This document shows positions 15,062 to 23,471 of a DNA stretch of 64,000 bases, piece by piece. Below the pieces are notes generated by a model. It saw only the letters and a program-made list of their open reading frames with translations. It did not search any database and had not been told where the DNA came from. The stretch is from Colimorpha sp045576855 (GTDB lineage Bacteria; Bacteroidota; Bacteroidia; Bacteroidales; P3). Positions within the stretch are counted from its first letter, which is position 1, and each line of letters begins with the position of its first letter. The stretch covers positions 1-64,000 of the forward strand of contig JAZNHG010000037.1 in assembly GCA_045576855.1 (NCBI GenBank). The letters are read 5' to 3'. A program made the position numbers and the translations under genes.

Positions 15062-15234
15062 CCGATGAAGAATGCACATAAAAAGAGCGTGGAACTTTTA
15101 AGTCTTCATCGGTGTTTACGAGGTCTTGGACTACCTATTATCCCCAATTACAACGTACAAGTCCACGCTTATGCGGGAACGTCGTCGCTTTGGTCTGGGG
15201 ATAATTCCGAAAGTGTCCAAGTTTCGTAAACACC
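15062..15234. other. Structured noncoding element with complementary hairpin loops
   Basis: Hairpin 1 is CCGATGAAGA (15062-15071) with TCTTCATCGG (15103-15112). Hairpin 2 is GGTGTTTACGA (15111-15121) with TCGTAAACACC (15224-15234), then CTTGGAC/GTCCAAG and TTATCCCC/GGGGATAA. The loop of hairpin 1 contains AGCGTGGA (15086-15093) and the loop of hairpin 2 contains its perfect complement TCCACGCT (15162-15169), so the loops could kiss. The open frame at 15126-15389 is not convincing. The rest of 14996-15387 shows nothing else. Confidence 0.6.
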
Positions 15235-15387
15235 AGATTAGCTACTTCGCTATTTTCTATTCTATGATGTGCATACTAAACTATGCGCTATGCTTCATTG
15301 GCATTTATTTTCGTTTATACTCAGTTAAATCGAGTGCAAAGATACGACAATTCTGCGAGGTGGCAAAATTTATTTTTAGGCTGCAAT

Positions 15388-15422
15388 AAAAAAAAGCCTC
15401 CGGCGGGAGGCCCGTCGGAGGC
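15388..15422 (-). terminator. Terminator of the toxin-antitoxin operon
   Basis: GCCTCCG (15396-15402) pairs with CGGAGGC (15416-15422). The A-run 15388-15395 is a U-tail on the minus strand. It lies 20 bases behind the toxin stop. Confidence 0.85.
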
Positions 15423-15442
15423 TGGTAGGGGATATGTTCTTC

Positions 15443-15721
15443 TTAGAATATGTCGGAGTGGGTGCCAGTGTCGAGCATCAGCAGGGTGAGTTGCATGTCA
15501 TTCTGTTCCCACACCAGCAGCCAGTCGGGCTGGATGTGGCACTCCCACGTGTTGTTGCCGGGGATGTTCTTCAGCTTATGCGGTTTGTATTGTCGAGGCA
15601 GGGTGCCGTTTTCGGCCAACATGTTTACAACATCAAGCAGACGCTGCATGGGATAGTTACGGCGTTTGCAGAGGTCAAAGGCACGCTCGAACCTCTTGGT
15701 GGTCAGGACGGTGTACTTCAT
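15443..15721 (-). CDS. YafQ-family toxin (RelE superfamily mRNA interferase)
   Basis: A 92-residue protein starting MKYTVLTTKRFERAF. It has the YafQ pattern DH/PHKL...WECHIQPDWLLVWE near residues 53-75 and a C-terminal GTHSDIF carrying the conserved His. Members cut mRNA on the ribosome when free of antitoxin. The start at 15721 overlaps the antitoxin stop by four bases (ATGA). The longer upstream frame would run into the antitoxin gene. Confidence 0.88.
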   Translation of the reverse strand: MKYTVLTTKRFERAFDLCKRRNYPMQRLLDVVNMLAENGTLPRQYKPHKLKNIPGNNTWECHIQPDWLLVWEQNDMQLTLLMLDTGTHSDIF

Positions 15722-15924
15722 TGTGCCATCAGTGTGTCGAACATCTGCTGCGGGCTGTCCCAAGTGGTCACACGTCCGGCAGCCTTGTCCTCCATAGCCA
15801 GCTCTATGCCGCTCTTGCGGGCCGGGGTCTCGACGACGTGGAATATGTCGAGCGAGCGTAGCATCTCAACGATACTGCGGGCCGTCTTGTTGCGTCCGTC
15901 GTATTGTAATGTCAGTGTTGCCAT
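15718..15924 (-). CDS. Antitoxin partner of YafQ-like toxin
   Basis: A 68-residue protein directly upstream of, and translationally coupled to, the toxin gene. The N-terminal half (MATLTLQYDGRNKTARSIVE) looks like a short beta strand plus helix, as in small ribbon-helix-helix or similar antitoxins, and the C terminus would wrap the toxin. Such antitoxins normally repress their own operon. The exact family is not certain. Confidence 0.78.
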   Translation of the reverse strand: MATLTLQYDGRNKTARSIVEMLRSLDIFHVVETPARKSGIELAMEDKAAGRVTTWDSPQQMFDTLMAQ

Positions 15925-16014
15925 GATTATGTCTTTTTTGCCCTATAACGCGACAGAATTGCTTTTATTGTGCTAATGATGCAATATTTAAGAATGTTTT
16001 GCGTTTATATGTGT

Positions 16015-16527
16015 ATGAAAGGACTGGAGCAATATGATGTGAAGCTGCTGCTGGCGCTCGTCAAGAGTGTCGGCGGGCGGACCGATTTCTTCAAGGTGCT
16101 CGTCCAGGGGCCGCACCCCGAGCTGGCAGCCTTCAGCAACGCCATCCGCGGCGACGACGACGCCATGGTGTGGCTCTTCAAGCACAACTTCGCTTGGCTG
16201 GCCATCCTCAGCAACGCCTGCGACGGCGACGAGAAAGCCCTCGATTGGGTACGGAACGGTCTCACTCCCGTCAACCTGCGCTTCGCGCTGGCTTGCCGCC
16301 ATGATGTCGATTCGCTCCGATGGCTCTACCAGCGCAAGCTCGGCGTGCTGCTGATGCTGGTGCGCGAGGTGGAGAAGTTCCTCAAATACCAACAGAAAGA
16401 ATATGATTGGCCCTACGTGATTCACTTCGGTGGGCACTACCGCGCCATGAAAGAGCTCAATGAATGGAAAGAAAAACAAACTGGAAATGATAAAGAAAGA
16501 CAACAACAAAACACCGAGGAGTGCTAA
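16015..16527 (+). CDS. Conserved-looking protein of unknown function
   Basis: A 170-residue, helix-rich soluble protein starting MKGLEQYDVKLLLALVKS, with repeated FSNAIRGDDDAMVWLFKHN and LSNACDGDEKALDWVRNG segments suggestive of two ankyrin- or HEAT-like helical repeats. Its 3' end overlaps the next gene by 68 bp if that gene starts at 16460. No family is recognised. Confidence 0.6.
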   Translation: MKGLEQYDVKLLLALVKSVGGRTDFFKVLVQGPHPELAAFSNAIRGDDDAMVWLFKHNFAWLAILSNACDGDEKALDWVRNGLTPVNLRFALACRHDVDSLRWLYQRKLGVLLMLVREVEKFLKYQQKEYDWPYVIHFGGHYRAMKELNEWKEKQTGNDKERQQQNTEEC

Positions 16528-17473
16528 GCCTTCCGCCTCCGGCGAAAACCATAAAACAAGGAAGCCTGCGACGGCAGAATCCCGTGAACCCGCTAGAAAG
16601 AAGGCTCCCGCCTCCGGCGCAATACGCAGATCCGTAAAACCCGGCACCGCGGACTCGCTCAGGGCAGGGGAGAAGAGAAGCGGCTCAATGGATTTCCGCG
16701 CAGCGGGAAGGAAGAGGACTGTCGCTCCGCAAAAAACCAAGCAGGAGCACCCCGAGGGCGCCATGCGCCTGAACAAGTACATCGCCCACGCCGGCATCTG
16801 CTCGCGCCGCGGGGCCGACGAACTGATCGCCGCCGGCAGCGTGAAGGTGAACGGCAAGGTGGTCACCGAGATGGGCTACATGGTCATGCCCGGCGACGAG
16901 GTGCAGTACGGCGGCGAGAAGCTCCGCAGCGAGCGCCACCGCTACTTCCTGCTCAACAAGCCCAAAGGCTTCATCACCACCACCGACGACCCGCAGGAGC
17001 GCCGCACCGTGATGATGCTCATGGACGGCTGCTGTGCCGAGCGCATCTACCCCGTCGGCCGCCTGGACCGCGCCACCACCGGCCTGCTGCTCTTCACCAA
17101 CGACGGCGAGCTGGCCAAGAAGCTCACGCACCCCAGCACGCAAGTGTACAAGATCTACCAGGTGGAGCTCAACAAGCCCGTCACCAAGGAGGACATGAAG
17201 AAGCTGCTCGACGGCATCGAGCTGGAGGACGGTCCCATGCACGTCGACGACATCCAGTATGCCGCCGTGGGCAAGACCGTTGACAAGCGTGTGGTGGGCG
17301 TGGAGCTGCACAGCGGCCGCAACCGCATCGTTCGCCGCCTCTTCGAGGCCCTTGGCTACGAGGTGCACAAGCTTGACCGTACCGTCTTTGCCGGCCTCAC
17401 CAAGAAGGACCTCCCCCGCGGCCGCTGGCGCGAGCTGACCGAGAAGGAAGTGGGTTATCTCAAGATGATATAG
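16460..17473 (+). CDS. RsuA/RluB-family pseudouridine synthase
   Basis: A 337-residue enzyme converting a specific uridine of rRNA to pseudouridine. A basic, low-complexity leader of about 95 residues rich in Lys, Arg, Ser and Pro precedes an S4 RNA-binding domain (MRLNKYIAHAGICSRRGADE) and the synthase domain with GRLDRATTGLLLF, whose Asp203 is the expected nucleophile. The C-terminal RNRIVRRLFEALGYEV is typical. RluB (23S) is more likely than RsuA (16S). ATG 16487 is an alternative start that would shorten the overlap with the previous gene. Confidence 0.9.
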   Translation: MNGKKNKLEMIKKDNNKTPRSAKPSASGENHKTRKPATAESREPARKKAPASGAIRRSVKPGTADSLRAGEKRSGSMDFRAAGRKRTVAPQKTKQEHPEGAMRLNKYIAHAGICSRRGADELIAAGSVKVNGKVVTEMGYMVMPGDEVQYGGEKLRSERHRYFLLNKPKGFITTTDDPQERRTVMMLMDGCCAERIYPVGRLDRATTGLLLFTNDGELAKKLTHPSTQVYKIYQVELNKPVTKEDMKKLLDGIELEDGPMHVDDIQYAAVGKTVDKRVVGVELHSGRNRIVRRLFEALGYEVHKLDRTVFAGLTKKDLPRGRWRELTEKEVGYLKMI

Positions 17474-17477
17474 TCCA

Positions 17478-17963
17478 ATGGGCTACCTGGTTGCCATAGT
17501 TGACACCAAGAAAAAGCTGTTCTATAAGTCATATAAAAAGCGATATGACGGAATGCCGGAGTACGCTGATGGCCAGAACCACACAGTTTCTTCGCAGCGG
17601 CTGCAGGACTTTTTCTTTGAACTCAAAGATGTTATCCGTCCACTTAGCGGAGAATTTTCGGCCACAGAAGATGAACTTGATTCGGGGAAATACTATGCCT
17701 CGGATTATGGATTCTCCCAAGATGCCATCTGGGTCGAACTGACATTCCTGGATGTCTATGAGAGAAACGTTTTGACTGAGGTCTATTCAATCGCAAGAAA
17801 ACACGGTTTGACGTATTACGACGTAGACGGCCAAAAGGTAGTGTGGCCGAACGGCGTTATTCGCGATAGAACGACGGGCAAAGACCTTTGGGCGTCGATA
17901 ATCTTGGTGCCGGCAGCGATACTTATTTGTTGTTTGGTAGGACTTGCAGTAAGGTCGTTATGA
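17478..17963 (+). CDS. Unknown protein with C-terminal membrane anchor
   Basis: A 161-residue protein whose soluble part precedes a single C-terminal hydrophobic helix (SIILVPAAILICCLVGLAV), suggesting a tail-anchored inner-membrane protein. No family is recognised. It starts four bases after the pseudouridine synthase and its stop overlaps the next start (ATGA), so the three genes are probably co-transcribed. Confidence 0.6.
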   Translation: MGYLVAIVDTKKKLFYKSYKKRYDGMPEYADGQNHTVSSQRLQDFFFELKDVIRPLSGEFSATEDELDSGKYYASDYGFSQDAIWVELTFLDVYERNVLTEVYSIARKHGLTYYDVDGQKVVWPNGVIRDRTTGKDLWASIILVPAAILICCLVGLAVRSL

Positions 17964-18235
17964 GCCACCGTTTTACCTCCATCATTATTCAGAATGGCGA
18001 CATGGATGCCGGTTATATCGTTGTGCCTGTTGACATACGCAAGGAATATGGTGTGGGGCGGCTGAAGGTGGAGGCTACCTTCGACGGCGTGCCCTACAGT
18101 GGCAGCGTGGTCAATATGGGGGTTAAGGATGCCGACGGCAATATATGCTACATAATAGGAATTACGAAAGCCATCCGACAGAAGATAGGCAAGACTTTCG
18201 GCGACAGCGTGGAGGTCGCGATTACTCCCCGATAA
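17960..18235 (+). CDS. DUF1905 domain protein
   Basis: A 91-residue small beta-barrel-like protein. The pattern TSIIIQNGDMDAGYIVVPVD...VEATFDGVPYSGSV...GITKAIRQKIGKTFGDSVEV matches DUF1905; pieces are shown separately here because of length. The role of the family is not known. The 3' end overlaps the convergent RsmI-like gene by 14 bp. Confidence 0.82.
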   Translation: MSHRFTSIIIQNGDMDAGYIVVPVDIRKEYGVGRLKVEATFDGVPYSGSVVNMGVKDADGNICYIIGITKAIRQKIGKTFGDSVEVAITPR

Positions 18236-18932
18236 GGAACACCGTATTCCTTTTGTGGAGGTCGATCTTTTCTCTCTCCGTTTTCCACTTTCCGCTTGGC
18301 AGGGTGCGGATGTACTGTGTCGGCAGCGTCAGGTCGCAGGCCACGCAGACCATCGTCTGGGGGTTGAGTGCCGACGCCAACGTCTCGAGCATCTGATTGT
18401 TTCGGTAGGGTGCCTCGATAAAGAGCTGGGTTTCATGCGTATGGTGCACGCGCTCCTCCAGTCGTCGCAGGGTGGCGGCACGTGCCGTGCGGTCCACCGG
18501 CAGGTAGCCATTGAAGGCGAACCGTTGACCGTTCAACCCGCTGGCCATCAGCGCCAACATCAGCGACGAAGGCCCTACCAATGGCACCACCTCGATGCCT
18601 CGCCGTTGGGCTATGCGGGTAATCATAGCCCCCGGGTCGGCCACGCATGGCAAACCCGCTTCACTCAGCAGTCCAATGTTTTCGCCACGGTCGATGGCAT
18701 CCAGATAGCCGCCTATCTGGCCGGGAGTCGTATGCTCGTTGAGCTCCAGAAAAACAGTGTCGTCGATAGCAAAAGGATAGCCCGCCCGCTTCAGAAAACG
18801 GCGCGCCGAACGCAACTCCTCTACGATAAAGGTGCGGCACGAGGCCAGACTATCGGCATTTACCACCGGGAGCGAGACTGCAATATCCTCAGCCCCAATG
18901 GGTACGGGGAATAATATCAACTTGCCTTTCAT
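18222..18932 (-). CDS. RsmI-like SAM-dependent methyltransferase
   Basis: A 236-residue tetrapyrrole-methylase-fold enzyme. It shows GKLILFPVPIG at the start, the SEAGLPCVADPG motif and VGPSSLMLALMASG, as in the 16S rRNA 2'-O-methyltransferase RsmI family. The usual first motif of RsmI is altered, so it may be the RsmI paralogue common in Bacteroidales. Start at 18932; the promoter box TATTTTTG is only four bases upstream. Confidence 0.85.
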   Translation of the reverse strand: MKGKLILFPVPIGAEDIAVSLPVVNADSLASCRTFIVEELRSARRFLKRAGYPFAIDDTVFLELNEHTTPGQIGGYLDAIDRGENIGLLSEAGLPCVADPGAMITRIAQRRGIEVVPLVGPSSLMLALMASGLNGQRFAFNGYLPVDRTARAATLRRLEERVHHTHETQLFIEAPYRNNQMLETLASALNPQTMVCVACDLTLPTQYIRTLPSGKWKTEREKIDLHKRNTVFLIGE

Positions 18933-18936
18933 GCTG

Positions 18937-18944
18937 CAAAAATA
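18937..18944 (-). promoter_or_regulatory. TATTTTTG promoter, RsmI-like gene
   Basis: TATTTTTG, then CAGC and ATG on the minus strand, the same arrangement as at 4688-4695, which suggests a leaderless mRNA. Confidence 0.6.
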
Positions 18945-19552
18945 CATAAAATAATTGTATGTAATAGTTCAAATTTATTTTACATGTAATTATCATCTAA
19001 TTGACCATTAATTAATGGATAATTCGTGGCAATTCGTGTTATAAAGCATGTACATTAATTCTGATTAGTTACTTATCATAAAAATCAATAATTACCTTGC
19101 CCTGCGGGCAGAAATCTATAAATCTTATAAATTATCTGCTGACGCAACAACCTGCGTAGCAACGCCGTAGGCGGAATAATCTACAAGATTTATAGATTTC
19201 GTGAGCGAAGCGAACAGAGGAATTCTGGATTTATAGGAGTTGTCTAAAATTAACATTGCCCCCATCCCCCTGGACTACCAGGACACTCCCAGGGGACAGC
19301 CTACAGAATACGCCATCCATTCGACTTACATTCTCCTAACCATCGCCTACTCTTCTCCTACCTGGGTAGGCGATGGAAAGGAGTAGGGTAGGCGATGAGT
19401 AGGAGTTGAGTAGGAGGGGGTATCTGGAGAACCTCATTCTGTGAGGGTTGCAAGGGGTACTTTTCCCGTTTTTCGGACGGTTTTTCATTTTTTAGAACAA
19501 AAATAATTGGCCCCAGAGCAATATTTTTTCCGCTTTTCAGTTTAGTTACAAA
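18945..19552. other. 600-bp intergenic region between divergent genes
   Basis: AT-rich to about 19100. Then comes a hairpin element (19111-19200), a second inverted repeat CCATCGCCTAC (19340-19350) with GTAGGCGATGG (19366-19376) embedded in GTAGGCGATG/GAGTAGGAG repeats up to about 19420, and a T-rich stretch before the protease gene. No TAnnTTTG box is clear for the protease. Confidence 0.6.
19111..19200. repeat. Imperfect hairpin element, GAAATCTATAAATCTT type
   Basis: Arm 19111-19139 and arm 19171-19200 are inverted copies with a few mismatches (GAAATCTATAAATCTT against AAGATTTATAGATTTC), separated by about 31 bp. It resembles the other hairpin elements in size and lies in noncoding DNA. 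Confidence 0.8.
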
Positions 19553-20719
19553 ATGAATTTAACAAGTCACAATATGAGTAGAATGTTTATCATGGCCGTC
19601 GTGGTACTCTCGCTGACGGCCCAGTCATGCAACGCACAAAAGAACACAGAGGTCCCCGCCAAAGGTCCCGAACTGACAACCGTAAACACCCATAACGAAC
19701 CCTCGCGGCTGACGCTCACCGACTTCACCGATGTGGCCACCGCCTCCATCGACGCTGTGGTGCACATCAAAACCGTCATGACCCAGATGACGCCCCTTTA
19801 TCAATCGTTCTTCGGCTTCATCATTCCTCAGGGCGTGCAACGCCAGGAGTATAATGCCTACGGCTCGGGTGTCATAGTAACCACCGACGGCTATATTCTA
19901 ACCAACAATCATGTGGTGCAGGATGCCGAACGTATCACCGTGACACTCAACGACCGCCGTGAACTCCCGGCCCGTCTGATTGGCAACGACCCCGCCACCG
20001 ACCTGGCTGTTATCAAGATAGAAGCCGACAGCCTCAGCTATCTGCCCTTCGGCAATAGCGACATGGTGCGCGTCGGCGAACCCGTGCTGGCCATTGGCAA
20101 CCCCTTCAACCTCACCTCTACCGTCACCTCGGGTATCATCAGTGCCAAGGCACGCAACATGCATATAATTGACAATCCACGCTCGAGCGAGACACCGCTA
20201 GAGTCATTCTTACAGACAGATGCAGCCGTCAATTCGGGTAATAGTGGAGGTGCATTGGTCAATTCGCGCGCCGAACTTATCGGCATCGTCACCGCCATCG
20301 CCTCGGGCAACGGCAACTATATCGGCTACTCGTTCGCCATTCCCTCGAACATAGCCGTCAAAGTGGCCGCCGACCTGCAGCGCTATGGCTATGTGCAGCG
20401 CGGCTATCTTGGGCTGCAAGTCACTGAAGTCGATGCCAATGTGGCACGACAGACCGGTGCAAGAGCCATCAAAGGACTCTATGTGGCCAAGGTGGCCGAA
20501 GACTGTGCATCCGACCGCGCCGGCATCCGTCAGGGCGACATCATACTGCGAGTGGCTGGCAAGGAGGTGAACACCTTCGCCGAGATGATGGAAGAGCTCG
20601 GCCTGTTCAGTCCCGGCGACGAGGTGGAGGTGGACTATGAGCGCAACGGACATACCAACACCGTTAAAGCAACACTTTTGAACTCGCAGGGCAATACGCA
20701 GATAATCAAAAAACAATAA
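19553..20719 (+). CDS. DegP/HtrA-like serine protease with one PDZ domain
   Basis: A 388-residue envelope protease that degrades or refolds damaged secreted proteins. The N-terminal hydrophobic segment ends SLTAQSC and may be a signal or lipoprotein peptide. The trypsin-like domain has His120 (TNNHVV), Asp150 (ATDLAVIK) and Ser231 (NSGNSGGAL). A single PDZ domain follows (about 285-375). Typical Bacteroidota Do proteases are near 500 residues with two PDZ domains, so this is a DegS-sized form. The ATG at 19574 is an alternative start. Confidence 0.92.
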   Translation: MNLTSHNMSRMFIMAVVVLSLTAQSCNAQKNTEVPAKGPELTTVNTHNEPSRLTLTDFTDVATASIDAVVHIKTVMTQMTPLYQSFFGFIIPQGVQRQEYNAYGSGVIVTTDGYILTNNHVVQDAERITVTLNDRRELPARLIGNDPATDLAVIKIEADSLSYLPFGNSDMVRVGEPVLAIGNPFNLTSTVTSGIISAKARNMHIIDNPRSSETPLESFLQTDAAVNSGNSGGALVNSRAELIGIVTAIASGNGNYIGYSFAIPSNIAVKVAADLQRYGYVQRGYLGLQVTEVDANVARQTGARAIKGLYVAKVAEDCASDRAGIRQGDIILRVAGKEVNTFAEMMEELGLFSPGDEVEVDYERNGHTNTVKATLLNSQGNTQIIKKQ

Positions 20720-20797
20720 GTACACCATTTCAGACATTTACTTCCACAGAAAAAGGAGAAAGACAGCCAGAGCGGAGAGGGCAACAGAATCGAAAGA

Positions 20798-22159
20798 ATG
20801 ACGCTGGACGACAAATACCAGGAGATGGTGGGCAAGCCTGTCAAACTATTGGTTTGCAAAATGGCGGTGCCTACCATCATCGCTATGGTGACCACGGCAT
20901 TGTACAACGTAGTTGATGCCGCTTTTATCGGGCGCCTCAGCACCGAAGGTACCGCCGGCATCGGCATTTCTTTCGCCTATATGACATTCATCCAGGCACT
21001 TGGATTCTTCTTCGGACATGGCAGCGGCAACTATATCTCCCGTGCGCTCGGCGCCAAGGATACCCGTTCGGCCTCGGTGATTGCCAGTGTCGGATTCATC
21101 ACCCCTTTCCTTTTCGGCCTGGTGGCATCCATCGTCTGCATATTGAACCTCAGCGGATTGAGCCGACTGCTCGGTGCTCCGCAGGAGGTAATTCCATACG
21201 CCAACGACTATCTGCGCTATATCGTCTTGGCCACACCATTCATGATGTCGGCCCTGACGCTCAATAATCAGCTGCGACTACAGGGTAATGCCCAATTCGG
21301 AATGGTCGGAATCGTCAGCGGTGCCATCCTCAACATCGCCCTCGACCCACTCTTTATCTTCACCCTGGGCATGGGTGTCAGCGGCGCATCACTTGCCACA
21401 GCCATCAGTCAACTCTTCGCATGGGGACTCCTGTTGGTTGGTACATTCAAGCCTGAAAGTGTTCATATTAGACTACGTGACTTCAAGCCTTCGTTGAGGG
21501 TGTATTACGAGATATTCCGCGGCGGACTGCCTTCACTCTTTCGCCAGGTGTTCAACTGTGCCGCTGCCGTGTCGCTAAATTATTGTGCCGCCGCCTATGC
21601 CGCGCCCGGCGAGGAAGCCTCCGCGGTGGCCGCCTTCGCCGTAGTGACACGCATCATGATGTTTGCCTTCAGCATGGTGCTGGGGTTCTGCCAAGGATTC
21701 CAACCTGTATGCGGGTTCAACTACGGCGCCAAGAAGTACGACCGGGTGCGCGAATCGTGGCTGTTCGCCACATGTGTGGGCACGGCCTTCCTGTTGGTCA
21801 TCTCGACACTCGGATATATATTTGCGCCACATATTGTTTCACTCTTCCGAGCTGAAGATCCAATCCTGATCAGAATAGGCGCATCCACACTCCGTTGGCA
21901 GTGCATCGCATTCCCCTTGGTGGCACTCTTCACCTCCACGGGCATGCTCTTCCAGAATATCCGCATGACCATACCGGCCACACTGCTTAGCATTAGCCGC
22001 AACGGGCTCTTCTTCCTGCCAGCCATATTGCTGCTACCCATGTGGTTAGGTCTGCAGGGCGTGCAGATGGCACAGGCAGTGGCCGATGTGCTGACCTTCC
22101 TTCTTTCGGTCCCCTACGCCTTGTGGATCAACAGAAAACTGCAACGCGGCATGAAATAA
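20798..22159 (+). CDS. MATE family efflux transporter
   Basis: A 453-residue inner-membrane protein with about twelve hydrophobic helices in two halves. It begins KLLVCKMAVPTIIAMVTTALYN and VVDAAFIGRL, the N-terminal pattern of MATE (NorM/DinF-type) exporters, which expel cationic drugs or metabolites in exchange for Na+ or H+. The substrate cannot be told. It stands alone after the protease. Confidence 0.92.
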   Translation: MTLDDKYQEMVGKPVKLLVCKMAVPTIIAMVTTALYNVVDAAFIGRLSTEGTAGIGISFAYMTFIQALGFFFGHGSGNYISRALGAKDTRSASVIASVGFITPFLFGLVASIVCILNLSGLSRLLGAPQEVIPYANDYLRYIVLATPFMMSALTLNNQLRLQGNAQFGMVGIVSGAILNIALDPLFIFTLGMGVSGASLATAISQLFAWGLLLVGTFKPESVHIRLRDFKPSLRVYYEIFRGGLPSLFRQVFNCAAAVSLNYCAAAYAAPGEEASAVAAFAVVTRIMMFAFSMVLGFCQGFQPVCGFNYGAKKYDRVRESWLFATCVGTAFLLVISTLGYIFAPHIVSLFRAEDPILIRIGASTLRWQCIAFPLVALFTSTGMLFQNIRMTIPATLLSISRNGLFFLPAILLLPMWLGLQGVQMAQAVADVLTFLLSVPYALWINRKLQRGMK

Positions 22160-22184
22160 TTTTCGCCGCCACGTTTTTTATTCG

Positions 22185-22192
22185 TATCTTTG
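22185..22192 (+). promoter_or_regulatory. TATCTTTG promoter, Sel1 gene
   Basis: TATCTTTG 35 bases before the ATG at 22227, followed by CATCCGAAATAC. Confidence 0.72.
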
Positions 22193-22226
22193 CATCCGAA
22201 ATACAACCGATTAACACCAAAAGAAT

Positions 22227-23366
22227 ATGACAGCTGAAGAATACAGAAACCAAGGCATCAACCTGCTGGAAGGTATTGGTTGCGAAGCAGACCGAGATGC
22301 AGCTATCGAAGCATTCCGAAAAGGCGCCGAAGGCAATGATGTGATAAGCGCCGTAAATCTGGGCGCCATTGCCTACGACGAAGAGAAGTACAAGGAGGCC
22401 GTCGACTGGTGGAGCCAAGCCTTTGCCTGGTACAAGGCCCATCCAGACGAAGGCGCAAAAGACTCCATCACGTTGGCCCACTCCCGTCTCGGCGACATGT
22501 ATTTCTACAACTACATGAATACCAAGCCCGTGCCAGACGACAATCTACAATTGGCCACCCTCCACTATTCCGAAGCCAAGGAACTCGGTGACATGGACGT
22601 TTGTAATGAATTGGGGATGTGCTACTATGGCAACCATTCATTGCCCAATGGGAGCGCCGATGTCACAGCTGCACTCAAGATTTGGCAGGAGGGTATGGCA
22701 GTTGGCAACCACGAATGTGCCTTACACTATTGCGCTCATTTCATCGACAACAACCAAGTGGACCCAGAGATAGTGGACCTACTGGAGGAACTGGTTCGCG
22801 ACGAAGACGACCCTTGTGCTGACGCTTGTGCACTGCTCTACAAGTATTACAGCCAGGAAGGCAACGAAGAGTTGGCGGCCGATTGGATGGAATGCGGTAT
22901 GGACATGGGTAGCGAGTTGCTACAGAACATGTTGGAAGAAGAGCGTGAAGAAGAGATTGGCGAGGATAGTTGGACCCGCTCGGAGAGCCTGGAGGTCGAG
23001 GACGAACTGTGCGTCATCATCGTCGACACCGACGGAGCTTTCCGTATCAAATCTGCCGATGCCACCGACTGGCGCAGCCTGCCGACACTGATACATGCCA
23101 GCGGCACCAACGACCTGCGTTGCTCCAAGTTCAACGAGGTATCACGTCGCCTCCGCCTGAAAGGCAACCTGCTCGGCCTGCTCGACCGCGAAGCCTTCCG
23201 CAAACCCGACCTCAAGTTGAACCATCGTGCCTCACAATGGTACGACGGCTATGCCGACCTGTCCGGCGACATAATTATCTGCCTCGAGGACAGCCGCCAC
23301 AACCCCTTCAGCTTTGCAAGCAGAGCCGAGGCACAACGGGTGATTGACACCCTGCGTGGTGCTTGA
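22227..23366 (+). CDS. Sel1-like tetratricopeptide repeat protein
   Basis: A 379-residue soluble protein without a signal peptide. The first two thirds have Sel1-type helical repeats such as NLGAIAYDEEKYKEAVDWW and NELGMCYYG...ALKIWQEGM. The last third is a separate domain beginning DELCVIIVDTDGAFRIK. A scaffold or interaction role is likely. A good terminator follows. Confidence 0.8.
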   Translation: MTAEEYRNQGINLLEGIGCEADRDAAIEAFRKGAEGNDVISAVNLGAIAYDEEKYKEAVDWWSQAFAWYKAHPDEGAKDSITLAHSRLGDMYFYNYMNTKPVPDDNLQLATLHYSEAKELGDMDVCNELGMCYYGNHSLPNGSADVTAALKIWQEGMAVGNHECALHYCAHFIDNNQVDPEIVDLLEELVRDEDDPCADACALLYKYYSQEGNEELAADWMECGMDMGSELLQNMLEEEREEEIGEDSWTRSESLEVEDELCVIIVDTDGAFRIKSADATDWRSLPTLIHASGTNDLRCSKFNEVSRRLRLKGNLLGLLDREAFRKPDLKLNHRASQWYDGYADLSGDIIICLEDSRHNPFSFASRAEAQRVIDTLRGA

Positions 23367-23394
23367 AACACCCTGACAACAACGAGTATTTTAG

Positions 23395-23434
23395 ATAGCG
23401 AGTAGATTGGCTACTCGCTATTTCTATTTTTTTT
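23395..23434 (+). terminator. Intrinsic terminator
   Basis: ATAGCGAGTAG (23395-23405) and CTACTCGCTAT (23411-23421) form a perfect 11-bp stem with a 5-nt loop and a T-rich tail. Confidence 0.88.
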
Positions 23435-23435
23435 G

Positions 23436-23443
23436 TATTTTTG
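23436..23443 (+). promoter_or_regulatory. TATTTTTG promoter, sufB
   Basis: The box lies 29 bases before the sufB ATG, directly after the preceding terminator. Confidence 0.65.
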
Positions 23444-23471
23444 CATTGCAATTTAGAATGTATCCAACACA

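Noticed and set aside
15126..15389. Possible 87-residue gene
   Set aside because: It covers the right half of a strongly structured noncoding element; the peptide has no recognisable features.
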